DNA of 64,000 nt from Paenibacillus sp. FSL R7-0273 (GTDB lineage Bacteria > Bacillota > Bacilli > Paenibacillales > Paenibacillaceae), in contig NZ_CP009283.1 in assembly GCF_000758625.1 (NCBI RefSeq), positions 7,210,501-7,274,500 of the forward strand, in the 5' to 3' direction. Within the stretch, counting starts at the first letter, position 1. Each line of letters opens with the position of its first letter. The notes under the pieces are model-generated. The model worked only from the letters and a program-made list of their open reading frames with translations. It did not search any database and was not told the DNA's origin. Positions 8,358 through 17,770 of this stretch are shown here, one piece after another. A program made the position numbers and the translations under genes.

Positions 8358-10028
8358 ATGAAGCGTAAATCCGTTAAAAGAAGCCTGACCCTGCTGCTGA
8401 CGGCAATGCTCTCGTTGTCATTGGCCGCCTGCAGCGGCAATTCCGCCAATAACGAAAGCGCCCCGACGGCGGCACCTCCGGCTGATGCTACTGCTGCACC
8501 GCAGGAAGAAGCCACACTGAATCCCGATGAGCCGGCCTGGAAGCTGGACACCAGCCCGATTGACCTGACCTGGTTCGTCGGAGCCAACTGGTACGCCCAT
8601 TCCTGGGGGGAGAGCCTGACCTCGAAATACGTTACGGAAAAAACCGGCGTCAACGTCAAGCTTGAAGTGCCTTCCGGTGAAGCGAATGAGCATATCACCC
8701 TGATGATGACCTCCGGCCAGCTGCCTGACCTCATCTCCATGGGCTCCTGGGAAACCGCTGTCAAAAAGCTCTGGGAAGGCGATCACGTCTTCGCCCTGAA
8801 TGAGCTGGCCGACCAGTACGATCCTTATTTCTACAAAGTAGCCGGCGACGGCACGCTGAAATGGTACCGCCAGGAGAATGGCAACACCTACGGGGTTCCG
8901 AATGATTCCTATAGCCCGAATCTGATGCATGAGACCGGCATGACGGCGGCCAATCAGACCTTCCTGGTGCGGAAGGACCTGTATGAGGAAATGGGCAGCC
9001 CGGACCTGAGCACACCGGAAGGCTTCCTTGGCGCATTACAGCTGCTGAAGGATAAGTATCCTGAATATAAGGGACAGCCGATGAGCCCGTTTTTTGCCCA
9101 AGGGAATGTGCCCTACGGGATGACTGAGTATCTGCAGAATCTGCTCGCTGTTCCGCATGAAAAAGACGGCAAGGTGTATGACCGCGTAACCGATCCCGAA
9201 TACCTCACCTGGCTGAAAACCTTCCGCACCGCTTACGAGCGCGGACTGATCAATGTCGACTTCCTCGTGGATTCCGATACACAGGTGGAGGAGAAAACGA
9301 ACAATGCCCGCTATTTCATGATGATCCGTGAATGGACCGGTATGACGGCGGTCAATCCGCTGCTGGCTGCAAGCGCCAACCCGGATTCCTACTATATCGC
9401 TGTAGACGGCCCGCAGAACAGCAAAGGCAACAGCGCCAAGCTGTTCCCCGGCAACATGGACGGCTGGATGGTCACGATGATCAGCAAATCGACCAAAAAC
9501 CCGGAACGGGCGATCCGCTTCCTCAGCTATCTCGCCAGCGAAGAGGGGCAGCAGGATCTGTTCCTCGGCAAGGAAGGCGAAACCTGGGAGACTGTGGACG
9601 GCAAGCCTCAGCTGAAGGCAGATATGGTGAACCTGATTGCAAGTGATATCGAAACACTGGAGAAGCAATACGGTGTGCTGGATACGTACTGGATGATGCG
9701 TAACCCGGTTATCGTGAACCAGTGGAGACCGGAGAAGGCACCGGTAATCAAGCAGATGGAGGACTTTGCTAATGCCCAGGCTGATATTGACAGCGGCATT
9801 TATAAGGGCCTTGACCCGCTGGGCGATTCCGAGGTTGCGGTAGCCTGGTCACGGATTTCGCAGAACTGGGAGGAAGTGCTGCCGGAGCTGATTACAGCCA
9901 AGGATGAGGCTGCTTTTGACAAGGTGTTTGCAAGCTTCCTTGAGCGCCGTGACGAATACGGCTTCCAGCAGGTAACAGAGTTCCGCCAGGCTGAGCTGGA
10001 TGCACGGAAGACCAAAATGGCGAATTAG
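8358..10028 (+). CDS. Extracellular sugar-binding lipoprotein (LplA-like)
   Basis: This is the solute-binding component of the importer, anchored outside the membrane. The signal peptide ends in a lipobox LSLAAC with the lipidated Cys at residue 25, followed by an Ala/Pro-rich linker. The mature part (about 530 residues) resembles large CUT1 family binding proteins found beside LplB/YtcP permeases in Paenibacillus. The downstream YesM/YesN pair is the usual regulator for such systems. The sugar is not evident from sequence; the adjacent GH16 genes suggest a beta-glucan oligosaccharide. Confidence 0.92.
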   Translation: MKRKSVKRSLTLLLTAMLSLSLAACSGNSANNESAPTAAPPADATAAPQEEATLNPDEPAWKLDTSPIDLTWFVGANWYAHSWGESLTSKYVTEKTGVNVKLEVPSGEANEHITLMMTSGQLPDLISMGSWETAVKKLWEGDHVFALNELADQYDPYFYKVAGDGTLKWYRQENGNTYGVPNDSYSPNLMHETGMTAANQTFLVRKDLYEEMGSPDLSTPEGFLGALQLLKDKYPEYKGQPMSPFFAQGNVPYGMTEYLQNLLAVPHEKDGKVYDRVTDPEYLTWLKTFRTAYERGLINVDFLVDSDTQVEEKTNNARYFMMIREWTGMTAVNPLLAASANPDSYYIAVDGPQNSKGNSAKLFPGNMDGWMVTMISKSTKNPERAIRFLSYLASEEGQQDLFLGKEGETWETVDGKPQLKADMVNLIASDIETLEKQYGVLDTYWMMRNPVIVNQWRPEKAPVIKQMEDFANAQADIDSGIYKGLDPLGDSEVAVAWSRISQNWEEVLPELITAKDEAAFDKVFASFLERRDEYGFQQVTEFRQAELDARKTKMAN

Positions 10029-10038
10029 TTAATAGAGA

Positions 10039-10064
10039 TGCCGGCTGCCCGAGGGCGGCCGGTA
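10039..10064 (+). terminator. Hairpin between binding protein and sensor kinase genes
   Basis: A GC-rich stem (CCGGCTGCCC with GGGCGGCCGG, one G-U pair) with a GAG loop lies 12 bp past the binding-protein stop. No T-tract follows, so it is more likely an mRNA-stabilising or attenuating hairpin than a full terminator. Confidence 0.5.
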
Positions 10065-10150
10065 TTGCCTGCTTATACAGAGCCTTTTGCAGCGCCTGCT
10101 GTGGAGTCTGCTGTGAATAGGCGCATTTTGCTGATTGCCTGCCTGTATTT

Positions 10151-10173
10151 TTGTAATACATGGTATATTACAA
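10151..10173. promoter_or_regulatory. Inverted repeat upstream of the sensor kinase
   Basis: TTGTAATA (10151-10158) and TATTACAA (10166-10173) are perfect inverted copies separated by 7 bp, ending a few bases before the GGGGAGG ribosome binding site. The dyad resembles a protein operator. An mRNA hairpin close to the ribosome binding site is also possible. Confidence 0.5.
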
Positions 10174-10191
10174 ATATGGGGAGGTATGGGA

Positions 10192-12030
10192 ATGAAGGCC
10201 GTACAGACAACAATAAGGAAGCTTTACCGCAATTCACGGATCTCACAGAAGCTGTTTCTGGCCTTCAGCCTGATGATTGCGATCCCGGCCATTGTAATAT
10301 CCTTTCTGTTCATCCGCACACAGGAGGCCCAGCTGTACAAGGATGCCATGGCCGAGGGCAGCAGTCATGTGTCCCGCCTGGAGGGGCAGCTGCGCAGCCG
10401 GCTGACGATGCTTGAGAACGCTTCCTCAACCGCGCTGACACAGAAAGGCTTCGTGGATTTCATCCACTCTGACATGCAGGCTGACGGTCTGCAGCTGGTA
10501 AAGTTCCGGCAGAACCAGTATGAGCAGATGCATAATATCATCCAAAGCTACGATCTGGTCAGCCAGCTCAGCTTCTATGTCGATAACCCCGGCCTGCATG
10601 AGATATGGCCGGAAATCTACCGCTATGACCGTTTCTGGCCGCAGGATTACTGGATGACGCTGCGTGAGGAGAACGGGGCGGCGTTCCGCTTATTTTCCCT
10701 GCAGGAGGGGGAACACACTTTATCTTACTATAGACTGGTCCGGCTTCAGGGCAAGCAGAACGAACGGCCGACCATTATGGAGATCCGGGCCCGGCATAGC
10801 GCGATTTTCAGCGATTTGCTGGAGGAGAGGGACGGCAGCTTTTTCTCCGTCGTTATGGATGGAAGCCAGCCTTCCCGCAGCGTATTTAATACCGCCCATG
10901 CGTCGGCTCTCGTCGCAGACGGGCAGCTGGACGATATCCTTACCCGCGTTCACAGCCGGCTGGATGTGCTGCAGCATGATGAACCCGTTCAGATCACTTC
11001 CGGCGATCAGACCTACTATGCATTGTACCGGTATATCGCACCGCTGAACGCCTATATCGTCGACATCACCTCCCATCAGGAGCTGATGAAGGGGCCCCGG
11101 AACTGGTATTTTCTTGTGGTGGCTATTACGCTATGCGTCCTGCTGATGATGATGGTCATGATCTCCTATATGACCCGGCGGATCTTTCGCCGGCTGGAGA
11201 TGGTGCTGGCCTCTATGCGCAAGGTGCGTCAGGGCCAGCTGGATGCCAAAATTCATACCGGACTTAGCGATAGTGATTCCGGTGATGAAATTGATTATGT
11301 CGCTGTCAGCTATAACAGCATGCTGGACGAAATCCAGCGGCTGATGACCCAGGTGGTTGATAAGCAGCTAATAGCCAAGAATGCACAGCTCCATTCCCTG
11401 CATTCGCAGATCAACTCCCACTTCCTGTACAATGCGCTGGAATCGATCCGGATGCGCGCGGAGGTAGAGCGGCAGCCGGCCATCGCCGGAGCGCTGGTAT
11501 CGCTGGGCTCACTGCTGCGCTACAGCATGCAGTGGCGCGGGGATACCGTCAGCCTGGGCGATGAGCTGGCCAATATTCACAGCTATATCCGCTTCATTAA
11601 CTTTATGGAGGGAAGCAGCCTCGAGCTGCGTGCCGAGCTTCTGCCTGAGGTGCTGCGCTACCCGATCCCCAAAATGTGCATGCAGCCCATTGTTGAGAAC
11701 GCCGTGCATCATGCGGCGCCTCCGGGAGGGAGCGTAGCCATCGAAATGAACGTGAGGGTAGAGAACAGCTTCATGCTGCTGATTGAAATCCGTGACAACG
11801 GCACCGGCATTGATCCGCAGACACTCAGCCGCCTGCAGGAGGAAATGGCCGATGAGTCCGACCGGCCGATTGTCGCCAGCCGCAACGGGCTGGGGCTGGC
11901 TAATGTGCATAAACGGCTGCAGCTGCATTACGGCAAAGGCAGCGGGCTTTCGATTGAAAGTGTACAGGGTGCCTACACCAGTGTCACCATACGTTTGCCT
12001 TGGGAGCAAGTCAATCTGGGAGGATGGTAG
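10192..12030 (+). CDS. YesM-type sensor histidine kinase
   Basis: This membrane sensor kinase is predicted to detect an extracellular sugar-related signal and phosphorylate the YesN-like regulator encoded next. It has a first membrane segment near the N-terminus (LFLAFSLMIAIPAIVISFLF), a large extracellular domain, a second membrane segment (FLVVAITLCVLLMMMVMI) and a HAMP region. The His_kinase domain follows, with the phosphoacceptor in LHSQINSHFLYNALESI. The ATP-binding domain has PIVENAVHHA, DNGTGID and GLGLANV. ATG 10192 is chosen because GGGGAGG lies seven bases upstream, giving 612 residues; an earlier start at 10135 is unlikely. The next gene begins within a few bases. Confidence 0.93.
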   Translation: MKAVQTTIRKLYRNSRISQKLFLAFSLMIAIPAIVISFLFIRTQEAQLYKDAMAEGSSHVSRLEGQLRSRLTMLENASSTALTQKGFVDFIHSDMQADGLQLVKFRQNQYEQMHNIIQSYDLVSQLSFYVDNPGLHEIWPEIYRYDRFWPQDYWMTLREENGAAFRLFSLQEGEHTLSYYRLVRLQGKQNERPTIMEIRARHSAIFSDLLEERDGSFFSVVMDGSQPSRSVFNTAHASALVADGQLDDILTRVHSRLDVLQHDEPVQITSGDQTYYALYRYIAPLNAYIVDITSHQELMKGPRNWYFLVVAITLCVLLMMMVMISYMTRRIFRRLEMVLASMRKVRQGQLDAKIHTGLSDSDSGDEIDYVAVSYNSMLDEIQRLMTQVVDKQLIAKNAQLHSLHSQINSHFLYNALESIRMRAEVERQPAIAGALVSLGSLLRYSMQWRGDTVSLGDELANIHSYIRFINFMEGSSLELRAELLPEVLRYPIPKMCMQPIVENAVHHAAPPGGSVAIEMNVRVENSFMLLIEIRDNGTGIDPQTLSRLQEEMADESDRPIVASRNGLGLANVHKRLQLHYGKGSGLSIESVQGAYTSVTIRLPWEQVNLGGW

Positions 12031-12036
12031 AAGTTG

Positions 12037-13575
12037 ATGAACCTGCTGATTGTGGACGACCAGAAGCATATCCGCGACGGGCTGCAGGCAATGGTGAGCC
12101 AGTTCCCGCAGCAGCCGGACAGTATCTTTAGCGCGGCCAACGGTATTGAAGCGCTGCAGCTGCTCCGCCAGTACAGCATCCAGCTTGTCATTACCGACAT
12201 CCGCATGCCCGATATGGACGGCCTTGAGCTGATGGCAAGGACCCGGGAGGAGCAGCTGACCGTCGATTACCTGATCATTAGCGGCTATGGCGATTTTGCT
12301 TATGCCCAGAAGGCAATCGGCCTGGGAGCAAAGGGTTATCTGCTCAAGCCTGTGAACCGCGAGGATCTGCAGGCCTCGGTGGAGCATGTGTGGCAGGAGA
12401 TCATGACCCGGCAAGCGCTATCCCGCGATATGGAGCAGCTGTCCCGGATGGCCCGGGAGACGGACCGCAAGGAGCTGAGCCTGTACATGCAGGGCTCGGC
12501 CTACGACGAAGCGTGGACTTTCGGGACGGAGCAGCAGCATCCGGAGCTGTGGGCCAGCTACCGGCTGTGCCTGCTGAGCGAAGAGCGGCGGATCAACCAG
12601 CCGGGCGCGAGCAGCGCCCACAGCATGGAGTCGCTAGCCTACAGCGTGTACGGCAGCGGAGGCTGCATCTGCCTGCAGCGCCGCCCGCATCTGATTCTGG
12701 CGGTAGACGCCGCCGCAGATACGGGGAAGCTGCCCGAGGCGCTTAAGGCTGCGCAGATCGCGGCGACAGCGGCCATAACCGGGCCGCAGCAGGGCTTAAA
12801 GGCGCTGCCCGGTGCCTACACCGAGGTGCAGGAGCTGCATAAGCACAGCTATCTGTTTCCTGAGCTGCGCTGCATTCTGCCTGAGAAGACGGCAGGGCTG
12901 GTGCAGCAGTGGCAGCTCCCCCATGAGGAGCTGTACGCCCTGTTCCGGTTCATCGGAGCGGATAGCGGCAGCCGGATCACCGAAGGCATCTCTATGCTTT
13001 TTCATAAAAATGTACTGCAGCGCTATCACATCGGCTATACAGAACGGCTATGCCGGGCGGTGGTGCAGATGCTGGAGGAGTACGAATGGGTAATCCGCCC
13101 CTACATGGGCGAGGATGCGCTGGATATCGATCCGCTGCGCAATCTCTATGATCATCCGGGTATCCGCGAATATATTCAAGCGCTCCAGCAGCAGATGCTG
13201 CGGCTAAGCCAGTTCTATCACGAATTTAAGTGCAGCTACCGCAACTCCCAGGACCTAAACGAGGCAATCCGCTTCATCCACGAGAATTACCACAAACCGC
13301 TCGATCTGGCGATGGTATCCAACCATGTGTCGCTGAACTACGCCTATTTCTCCAACCTGTTCAAGAAAAACGTCGGCAAGGGCTTCGCCGAATACCTGCG
13401 CGATGTCAGGCTGGATAAGGCGCGCCGTCTCCTGGCCGAAACGGAGTATAAGATCGTCGAGATTACGCCGCTGGTCGGCTACGAAAGCTACAAAAGCTTC
13501 ACCCGTGCCTTCCGCGAGGTCATGGGCATGCAGCCCACGGAGTACCGGCAGATGGTGCGGCGCAAGCAGGGGTAG
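12037..13575 (+). CDS. YesN-type response regulator with AraC DNA-binding domain
   Basis: This partner regulator of the YesM-type kinase probably activates the upstream importer operon. The N-terminal receiver (about residues 1-120) has the acidic pocket VDDQ, the phosphoacceptor Asp in VITDIRMPDMDG, and Lys in LLKPVN. A long middle region of no recognised fold follows. The C-terminus carries two AraC-type helix-turn-helix motifs, including MVSNHVSLNYAYFSNLFKK and VGYESYKSFTRAFREVMG. The start is ATG 12037, or TTG 12034, which has slightly better spacing to the GGAGG within the end of the kinase gene. A bidirectional terminator follows. Confidence 0.93.
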   Translation: MNLLIVDDQKHIRDGLQAMVSQFPQQPDSIFSAANGIEALQLLRQYSIQLVITDIRMPDMDGLELMARTREEQLTVDYLIISGYGDFAYAQKAIGLGAKGYLLKPVNREDLQASVEHVWQEIMTRQALSRDMEQLSRMARETDRKELSLYMQGSAYDEAWTFGTEQQHPELWASYRLCLLSEERRINQPGASSAHSMESLAYSVYGSGGCICLQRRPHLILAVDAAADTGKLPEALKAAQIAATAAITGPQQGLKALPGAYTEVQELHKHSYLFPELRCILPEKTAGLVQQWQLPHEELYALFRFIGADSGSRITEGISMLFHKNVLQRYHIGYTERLCRAVVQMLEEYEWVIRPYMGEDALDIDPLRNLYDHPGIREYIQALQQQMLRLSQFYHEFKCSYRNSQDLNEAIRFIHENYHKPLDLAMVSNHVSLNYAYFSNLFKKNVGKGFAEYLRDVRLDKARRLLAETEYKIVEITPLVGYESYKSFTRAFREVMGMQPTEYRQMVRRKQG

Positions 13576-13597
13576 CGGACGGTTTTCACAGAAAAAA

Positions 13598-13640
13598 GGC
13601 CTTAATCCAGCGAAGCGCTGGACTAAGGCCATCTTTTTTT
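13598..13640. terminator. Bidirectional terminator between yesN-like and metE-like genes
   Basis: A 15-bp stem with one mismatch (GGCCTTAATCCAGCG with CGCTGGACTAAGGCC) and an AAG loop is flanked by an A-run on the left and eight Ts on the right. It can therefore stop transcripts from both converging genes. Confidence 0.9.
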
Positions 13641-14808
13641 ATACAGACTGGGTCTGCCAGTATTGCTTGGCAATCCGCTGCCCTTGGTTGATTTTTGCCC
13701 ATTGCTCGTCTTCTGTCAGCTCATTACCGCCGTCGCAGGAGGCAAATCCGCATTGATGGGAGAGGAACAGCCGGTCTTTATCAATAATCGTCGCTGCTTC
13801 ATTCAGCAGTCTGACTACGCGCTCTTCATCATCAAGCGTATTGGTCTTGGAGGACAGCAGGCCGAGTACAATCTCGGTATCCGGGCGATCCTTGAAGACA
13901 GCGAGAGCCTCAAGCGAACCCGCGCGCTCATCATCCCACTCCAGGAAAAAGCGGTCATACTTCAGCTGCTTCAGGAACAGGTTGGCGATCTTAACGTACG
14001 AGCCCCCGCCCATGTTGCGGGAATCATAATTGCCGCGGCAGTTGTGCGTCCATACCTTCAGGCCAAGGCTATGTCCGTAATCAATCACGGTGTTGTTAAT
14101 ATCAATGAATTCAGTGGCAAGCGCCTGTACTTCCTCCTGATTGATATTTTCGCCGGTATACGGGGAGTTTGGGTTATCGTCTGCAAAAAGCTCCCACAGG
14201 CAGTCGTCGAACTGAATGATTTTTCCGCCAAGAGCCGCAAATTCCCCCACGAATTCCTTATAGGCCTTAACGAGGCCGGCTTTCAGCTCCTGTCTGTTCT
14301 TGTAAACGGCATCCTTGCCGCCAATGTTGTCAGACCAGGACAGCTCTCCAAAAATATGCGACGGTGACGGAACGCACAGCTTCGTTTCACGGTCACCGGC
14401 ATGCTCCTGGAACTCCTTGAATATTTTGATAAAATGATGGTTCTTCCCGCTCAGCTCACCTGTAATCCGCAGGCCGATATCCTTGCGCGTCTCATATTTA
14501 GAAGTGCCGTCTGTATCCCGGAAAAAGTACCCGTGATCCGCGATATAACGCTCAATTCCTTCAAAGCCCCAGACAAAATCCAGATGCCACATCGATTTGG
14601 AATACTCACCGTCCGTGATTACCGAAAGACCGTGTTCGATTTCCTTATTCACTACATTCTTAATCGCCTCAGCCTCGCAAGTCTCATAACCCGCAAAATC
14701 CTGATAAAACGGATAGCTGATATCATCCCGGTGCTCGATCTGCGTTTTATATTTTAACAGCTCCGACGGCCGTAACAGGCTGCCTACAATTTGAAATTTA
14801 TTACACAT
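13639..14808 (-). CDS. MetE-like cobalamin-independent methyltransferase (YxjG/YxjH type)
   Basis: This protein resembles the C-terminal catalytic half of cobalamin-independent methionine synthase, as in the Bacillus YxjG/YxjH proteins thought to act in methionine salvage. Candidate zinc ligands are visible in WTHNCRG and in LFLSHQCGFASC. ITDGEYSKSMWHLDF and CVPSPSH also fit the family. The start is placed at ATG 14808 because GGAGGAGGA precedes it closely, giving 389 residues. An upstream in-frame start would add 27 unconserved residues. The acceptor and methyl donor cannot be read from sequence. The gene is isolated, and no SAM riboswitch was recognised in the 170 bp upstream. Confidence 0.85.
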   Translation of the reverse strand: MCNKFQIVGSLLRPSELLKYKTQIEHRDDISYPFYQDFAGYETCEAEAIKNVVNKEIEHGLSVITDGEYSKSMWHLDFVWGFEGIERYIADHGYFFRDTDGTSKYETRKDIGLRITGELSGKNHHFIKIFKEFQEHAGDRETKLCVPSPSHIFGELSWSDNIGGKDAVYKNRQELKAGLVKAYKEFVGEFAALGGKIIQFDDCLWELFADDNPNSPYTGENINQEEVQALATEFIDINNTVIDYGHSLGLKVWTHNCRGNYDSRNMGGGSYVKIANLFLKQLKYDRFFLEWDDERAGSLEALAVFKDRPDTEIVLGLLSSKTNTLDDEERVVRLLNEAATIIDKDRLFLSHQCGFASCDGGNELTEDEQWAKINQGQRIAKQYWQTQSV

Positions 14809-14971
14809 GATAGAATCCTCCTCCGTTATGCTCACATCAAATTCTTCGTGCTGTGATTGTAGCATGCGGCTGAGGCCGGCCGATAACATCTAAATGTCAT
14901 ATCTGGCTATAGGGAGGGGCTATAGCTCCCCAAAACCAAAATATTGGGCCTGTATATAAAATCCTGTACCT

Positions 14972-15028
14972 TTTACCGGGCCAGCCCATTCGCTAGAATG
15001 AAGATGTACTCTATTGTAAGCGGTTTCC
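14972..15028 (+). promoter_or_regulatory. Promoter and cre-like site of the secreted GH16 gene
   Basis: TTTACC (14972-14977), a 16-bp spacer and TAGAAT (14994-14999) form a candidate promoter. TTGTAAGCGGTTTCC (15014-15028) follows and matches the CcpA cre consensus at 14 of 15 positions. A cre just after the transcript start would act as a roadblock under carbon excess. The site is seen directly; CcpA control is inferred. Confidence 0.6.
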
Positions 15029-15060
15029 ATAATGCCAGACTATTCTAAAGGAGGGCAAGT

Positions 15061-17694
15061 ATGAAACGATTGTATAAGGCTGAGCTCCGGTTCTCGCGTA
15101 AGGTTTGGAGTCTGTTTCTCGCGCTCGTAATGTTATCGGGCATAGGGTTGCTACCGGCTTCTAAGGTTCAGGCAGCGGCTACTACGGTATCGTCTATGGC
15201 TTATTTCTCGGCGGCAGACGGGCCGGTCATCTCCAAATCAGGTGTAGGACAAGCCAGCTACGGGTTTGTTATGCCAATATTCAATGGCGGTGCTGCAACC
15301 TGGAATGATGTATCCGGCGATGTCGGCGTCAAAGTGAAGAAAAATGGCAACTGGGTAGACATCGACAGCGCAGGCGGCTTCGTCTACAACCAGAACTGGG
15401 GGCACTGGAGCGACGGCGGCGCGAACGGCTACTGGTTCACGCTCAGCACGACCACTGAAATTCAGCTCTACTCCAAAGCCAACAGCAACGTTACACTGAA
15501 TTACACATTGGCGTTCCAAAACGTTAACACGGCGACCATTACGTCGATGGCTGCCACACAGGGGCCGGTGCTTACTGCAGGCTTTACTGGCAGTGCGGGC
15601 TTTACGTATCCGGTGTTCAACAATGATCCGAACCTCATCTACGCCGCAGTAGCCCAGGATTTGAAGCTGTCCGTTAAGCCGGTCAGCAGCAGCCAGTGGG
15701 TTAACATCGACAACAATGCGGCCAGCGACTGGATCTATGACAGCAACTTCGGCCAGTTCACCGAAGGGGGCGGCGGCTACTGGTTCACAGTAACGGAATC
15801 TATTAACGTGAAGCTGGAATCCAAAACCTCAGGGGCCAGCCTGGTCTACACGATCAATTTCAGTCAGCCGGTCCGCAATTCGTATACGCTGTCCGCCTAC
15901 GACAGTAATACGACTTACACAGCTGACAACAGCGGCTCCATCGGCTTCCCGCTCCCGAAAATTGACGGAGGCGCGCCGATCGGCAGCGAGCTGAATAAAT
16001 TCGTCTATCAGATTAAAAAAGCCGGCGTATGGGTTGATCTCAGCAGCTCCGCCCAAAGCGGCTTTGTCTATGCAGGCAACGGGTACAATAACATGTCCGC
16101 CGCCAACCAGTGGGGATACTGGGCTGACTATATTTACGGCCTGTGGTTCCAGCCCATCCAGGAGAACATGGAAATCCGCATCGGCTATCCGCTGAACGGA
16201 CAGACCGGCGGCAATGTTGGCACCAACTATGTCTATTACAACTTTATCGGTAATCCTAACGCTCCCCGCCCGGATGAATCTGACCAGGAGGACATTGCTA
16301 TCGGTACGCCAAGCGACCCGGCCATCGCCGGCATGAACCTCATCTGGCAGGATGAATTCAGCGGCACCGCGCTTGATACGAGCAAATGGAATTATGAGAC
16401 CGGCTATTACATCAGCAACGACGTGAACAGCTGGGGCTGGGGCAACGCCGAGCTGCAGCATTATACCAACAGCACGCAGAACGTGTTCGTGTCCGGCGGC
16501 CAGCTGAACATCCGCGCCCTGAACGACCACCGTTCGTTCCCGCAGGACCCTAACCGGTATGCGGAATATTCCTCCGGCAAAATCAACACCAAAGATAACC
16601 TGTCCCTCCAGTACGGCCGGGTAGACATCCGCGCCAAGCTGCCTACCGGTGACGGCATCTGGCCGGCGCTCTGGATGCTGCCTGAAGATGCCGCCTACGG
16701 CGCCTGGGCCGCTTCCGGTGAAATCGACATTATGGAAGCCAAAGGACGGCTCCCTGGTACAACCAGCGGCGCGATCCACTTTGGCGGTCAGTGGCCGGTG
16801 AACCGCTACATTGCAGGAGAGTATCATTTCCCGCAAGGGCAGACATTCGCGAACGATTACCACGTCTATACGATGGTATGGGAAGATGACAATATGAAAT
16901 GGTATGTGGACGGCCAGTTCTTTTTCAAGGTCACCCGCGAGCAGTGGTATTCGGTAGCCGCACCAAACAATCCGAATGCACCATTCGACCAGCCGTTCTA
17001 CCTGATCATGAACCTGGCAGTCGGCGGACATTTTGACGGCGGCCGGGTACCGGCAGCGTCTGACATTCCGGCTACTATGCAAGTGGACTATGTACGCGTG
17101 TATAAGGAAGGCACCGGCGGCAATCCGGGTAACCCCGGCAACGTTGCGGTCAGCGGAGTCACAGTGACACCGGCGTCCCCACAGATTGAAGTCGGTCAGA
17201 GCGTTCAGCTGGCCGCTAATGTAGCGCCTTCGAATGCTACCAACAAGGCAGTCAGCTGGTCCGTTTCCAACCCGGCGGTTGCTTCCGTTAATGCCAGCGG
17301 CAGCGTAACCGGACTCGCGGCGGGCACCGTTATGGTAACCGCCACAACCGCAGACGGCGGCAAAACCGCCTCCAGCACCATCACCGTCGTAACCCCGCCG
17401 CCTGTCACCGTAGTCATCGGCGATAGCGTACGCGGCCTGAAAAAGACCGGCAATAACCTGCAATTCTACGTCAACGGCGCAACCTTCGCCGACCTGCACT
17501 ACAAAATCAACGGCGGCGGCCAGATCAATGTAGCCATGACCTCTACCGGCAACGGCAACTTCACCTACCCTGTGCTGAACCTCCAGCAGGGCGACACGGT
17601 GGAGTACTTCTTCACCTACAACCCGGGCCAGGGAGCACTCGACTCCCCTTGGCAGACTTATGTGCATGGGGTGACGCAGGGGGTGCCACAGTAA
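15061..17694 (+). CDS. Secreted multidomain GH16 beta-1,3-glucanase with C-terminal CBM56-like module
   Basis: This secreted enzyme is predicted to hydrolyse beta-1,3-glucan such as laminarin or fungal wall glucan. The signal peptide is cleaved near VQA-AA (about residue 39). Three related beta-rich modules follow (about 39-160, 161-267 and 268-400), sharing patterns such as VDIDSAGGFVYN and GYWFT. The GH16 domain spans about 424-690, with GEIDIME giving catalytic Glu554, Asp556 and Glu559. A bacterial Ig-like (Big_2) domain is at about 695-780. The C-terminus (LQFYVNGATFADLHYKING ... YFFTYN ... SPWQTY) looks like a CBM56 beta-1,3-glucan-binding module. GGAGGG precedes the ATG. A cre-like site lies upstream. 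Confidence 0.93.
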   Translation: MKRLYKAELRFSRKVWSLFLALVMLSGIGLLPASKVQAAATTVSSMAYFSAADGPVISKSGVGQASYGFVMPIFNGGAATWNDVSGDVGVKVKKNGNWVDIDSAGGFVYNQNWGHWSDGGANGYWFTLSTTTEIQLYSKANSNVTLNYTLAFQNVNTATITSMAATQGPVLTAGFTGSAGFTYPVFNNDPNLIYAAVAQDLKLSVKPVSSSQWVNIDNNAASDWIYDSNFGQFTEGGGGYWFTVTESINVKLESKTSGASLVYTINFSQPVRNSYTLSAYDSNTTYTADNSGSIGFPLPKIDGGAPIGSELNKFVYQIKKAGVWVDLSSSAQSGFVYAGNGYNNMSAANQWGYWADYIYGLWFQPIQENMEIRIGYPLNGQTGGNVGTNYVYYNFIGNPNAPRPDESDQEDIAIGTPSDPAIAGMNLIWQDEFSGTALDTSKWNYETGYYISNDVNSWGWGNAELQHYTNSTQNVFVSGGQLNIRALNDHRSFPQDPNRYAEYSSGKINTKDNLSLQYGRVDIRAKLPTGDGIWPALWMLPEDAAYGAWAASGEIDIMEAKGRLPGTTSGAIHFGGQWPVNRYIAGEYHFPQGQTFANDYHVYTMVWEDDNMKWYVDGQFFFKVTREQWYSVAAPNNPNAPFDQPFYLIMNLAVGGHFDGGRVPAASDIPATMQVDYVRVYKEGTGGNPGNPGNVAVSGVTVTPASPQIEVGQSVQLAANVAPSNATNKAVSWSVSNPAVASVNASGSVTGLAAGTVMVTATTADGGKTASSTITVVTPPPVTVVIGDSVRGLKKTGNNLQFYVNGATFADLHYKINGGGQINVAMTSTGNGNFTYPVLNLQQGDTVEYFFTYNPGQGALDSPWQTYVHGVTQGVPQ

Positions 17695-17719
17695 GGTCCG
17701 CAGCCGTGGTATGAAAAAA

Positions 17720-17762
17720 GACCTCAATTCCGCTCAGCAGAGCGTGTTGAGGTCTCTTTTTT
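17720..17762. terminator. Bidirectional terminator between GH16 and stalk-domain genes
   Basis: GACCTCAA and TTGAGGTC enclose an inner CGCTC/GAGCG stem. A-rich sequence lies on the left and a T-run on the right, and the hairpin is centred between two convergent genes. Confidence 0.88.
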
Positions 17763-17770
17763 AGGCAGGC

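Noticed and set aside
15829..17727. 632-codon minus-strand frame opposite the secreted GH16 gene
   Set aside because: Shadow of a GC-rich gene; the plus strand has signal peptide, catalytic motif and ribosome site.
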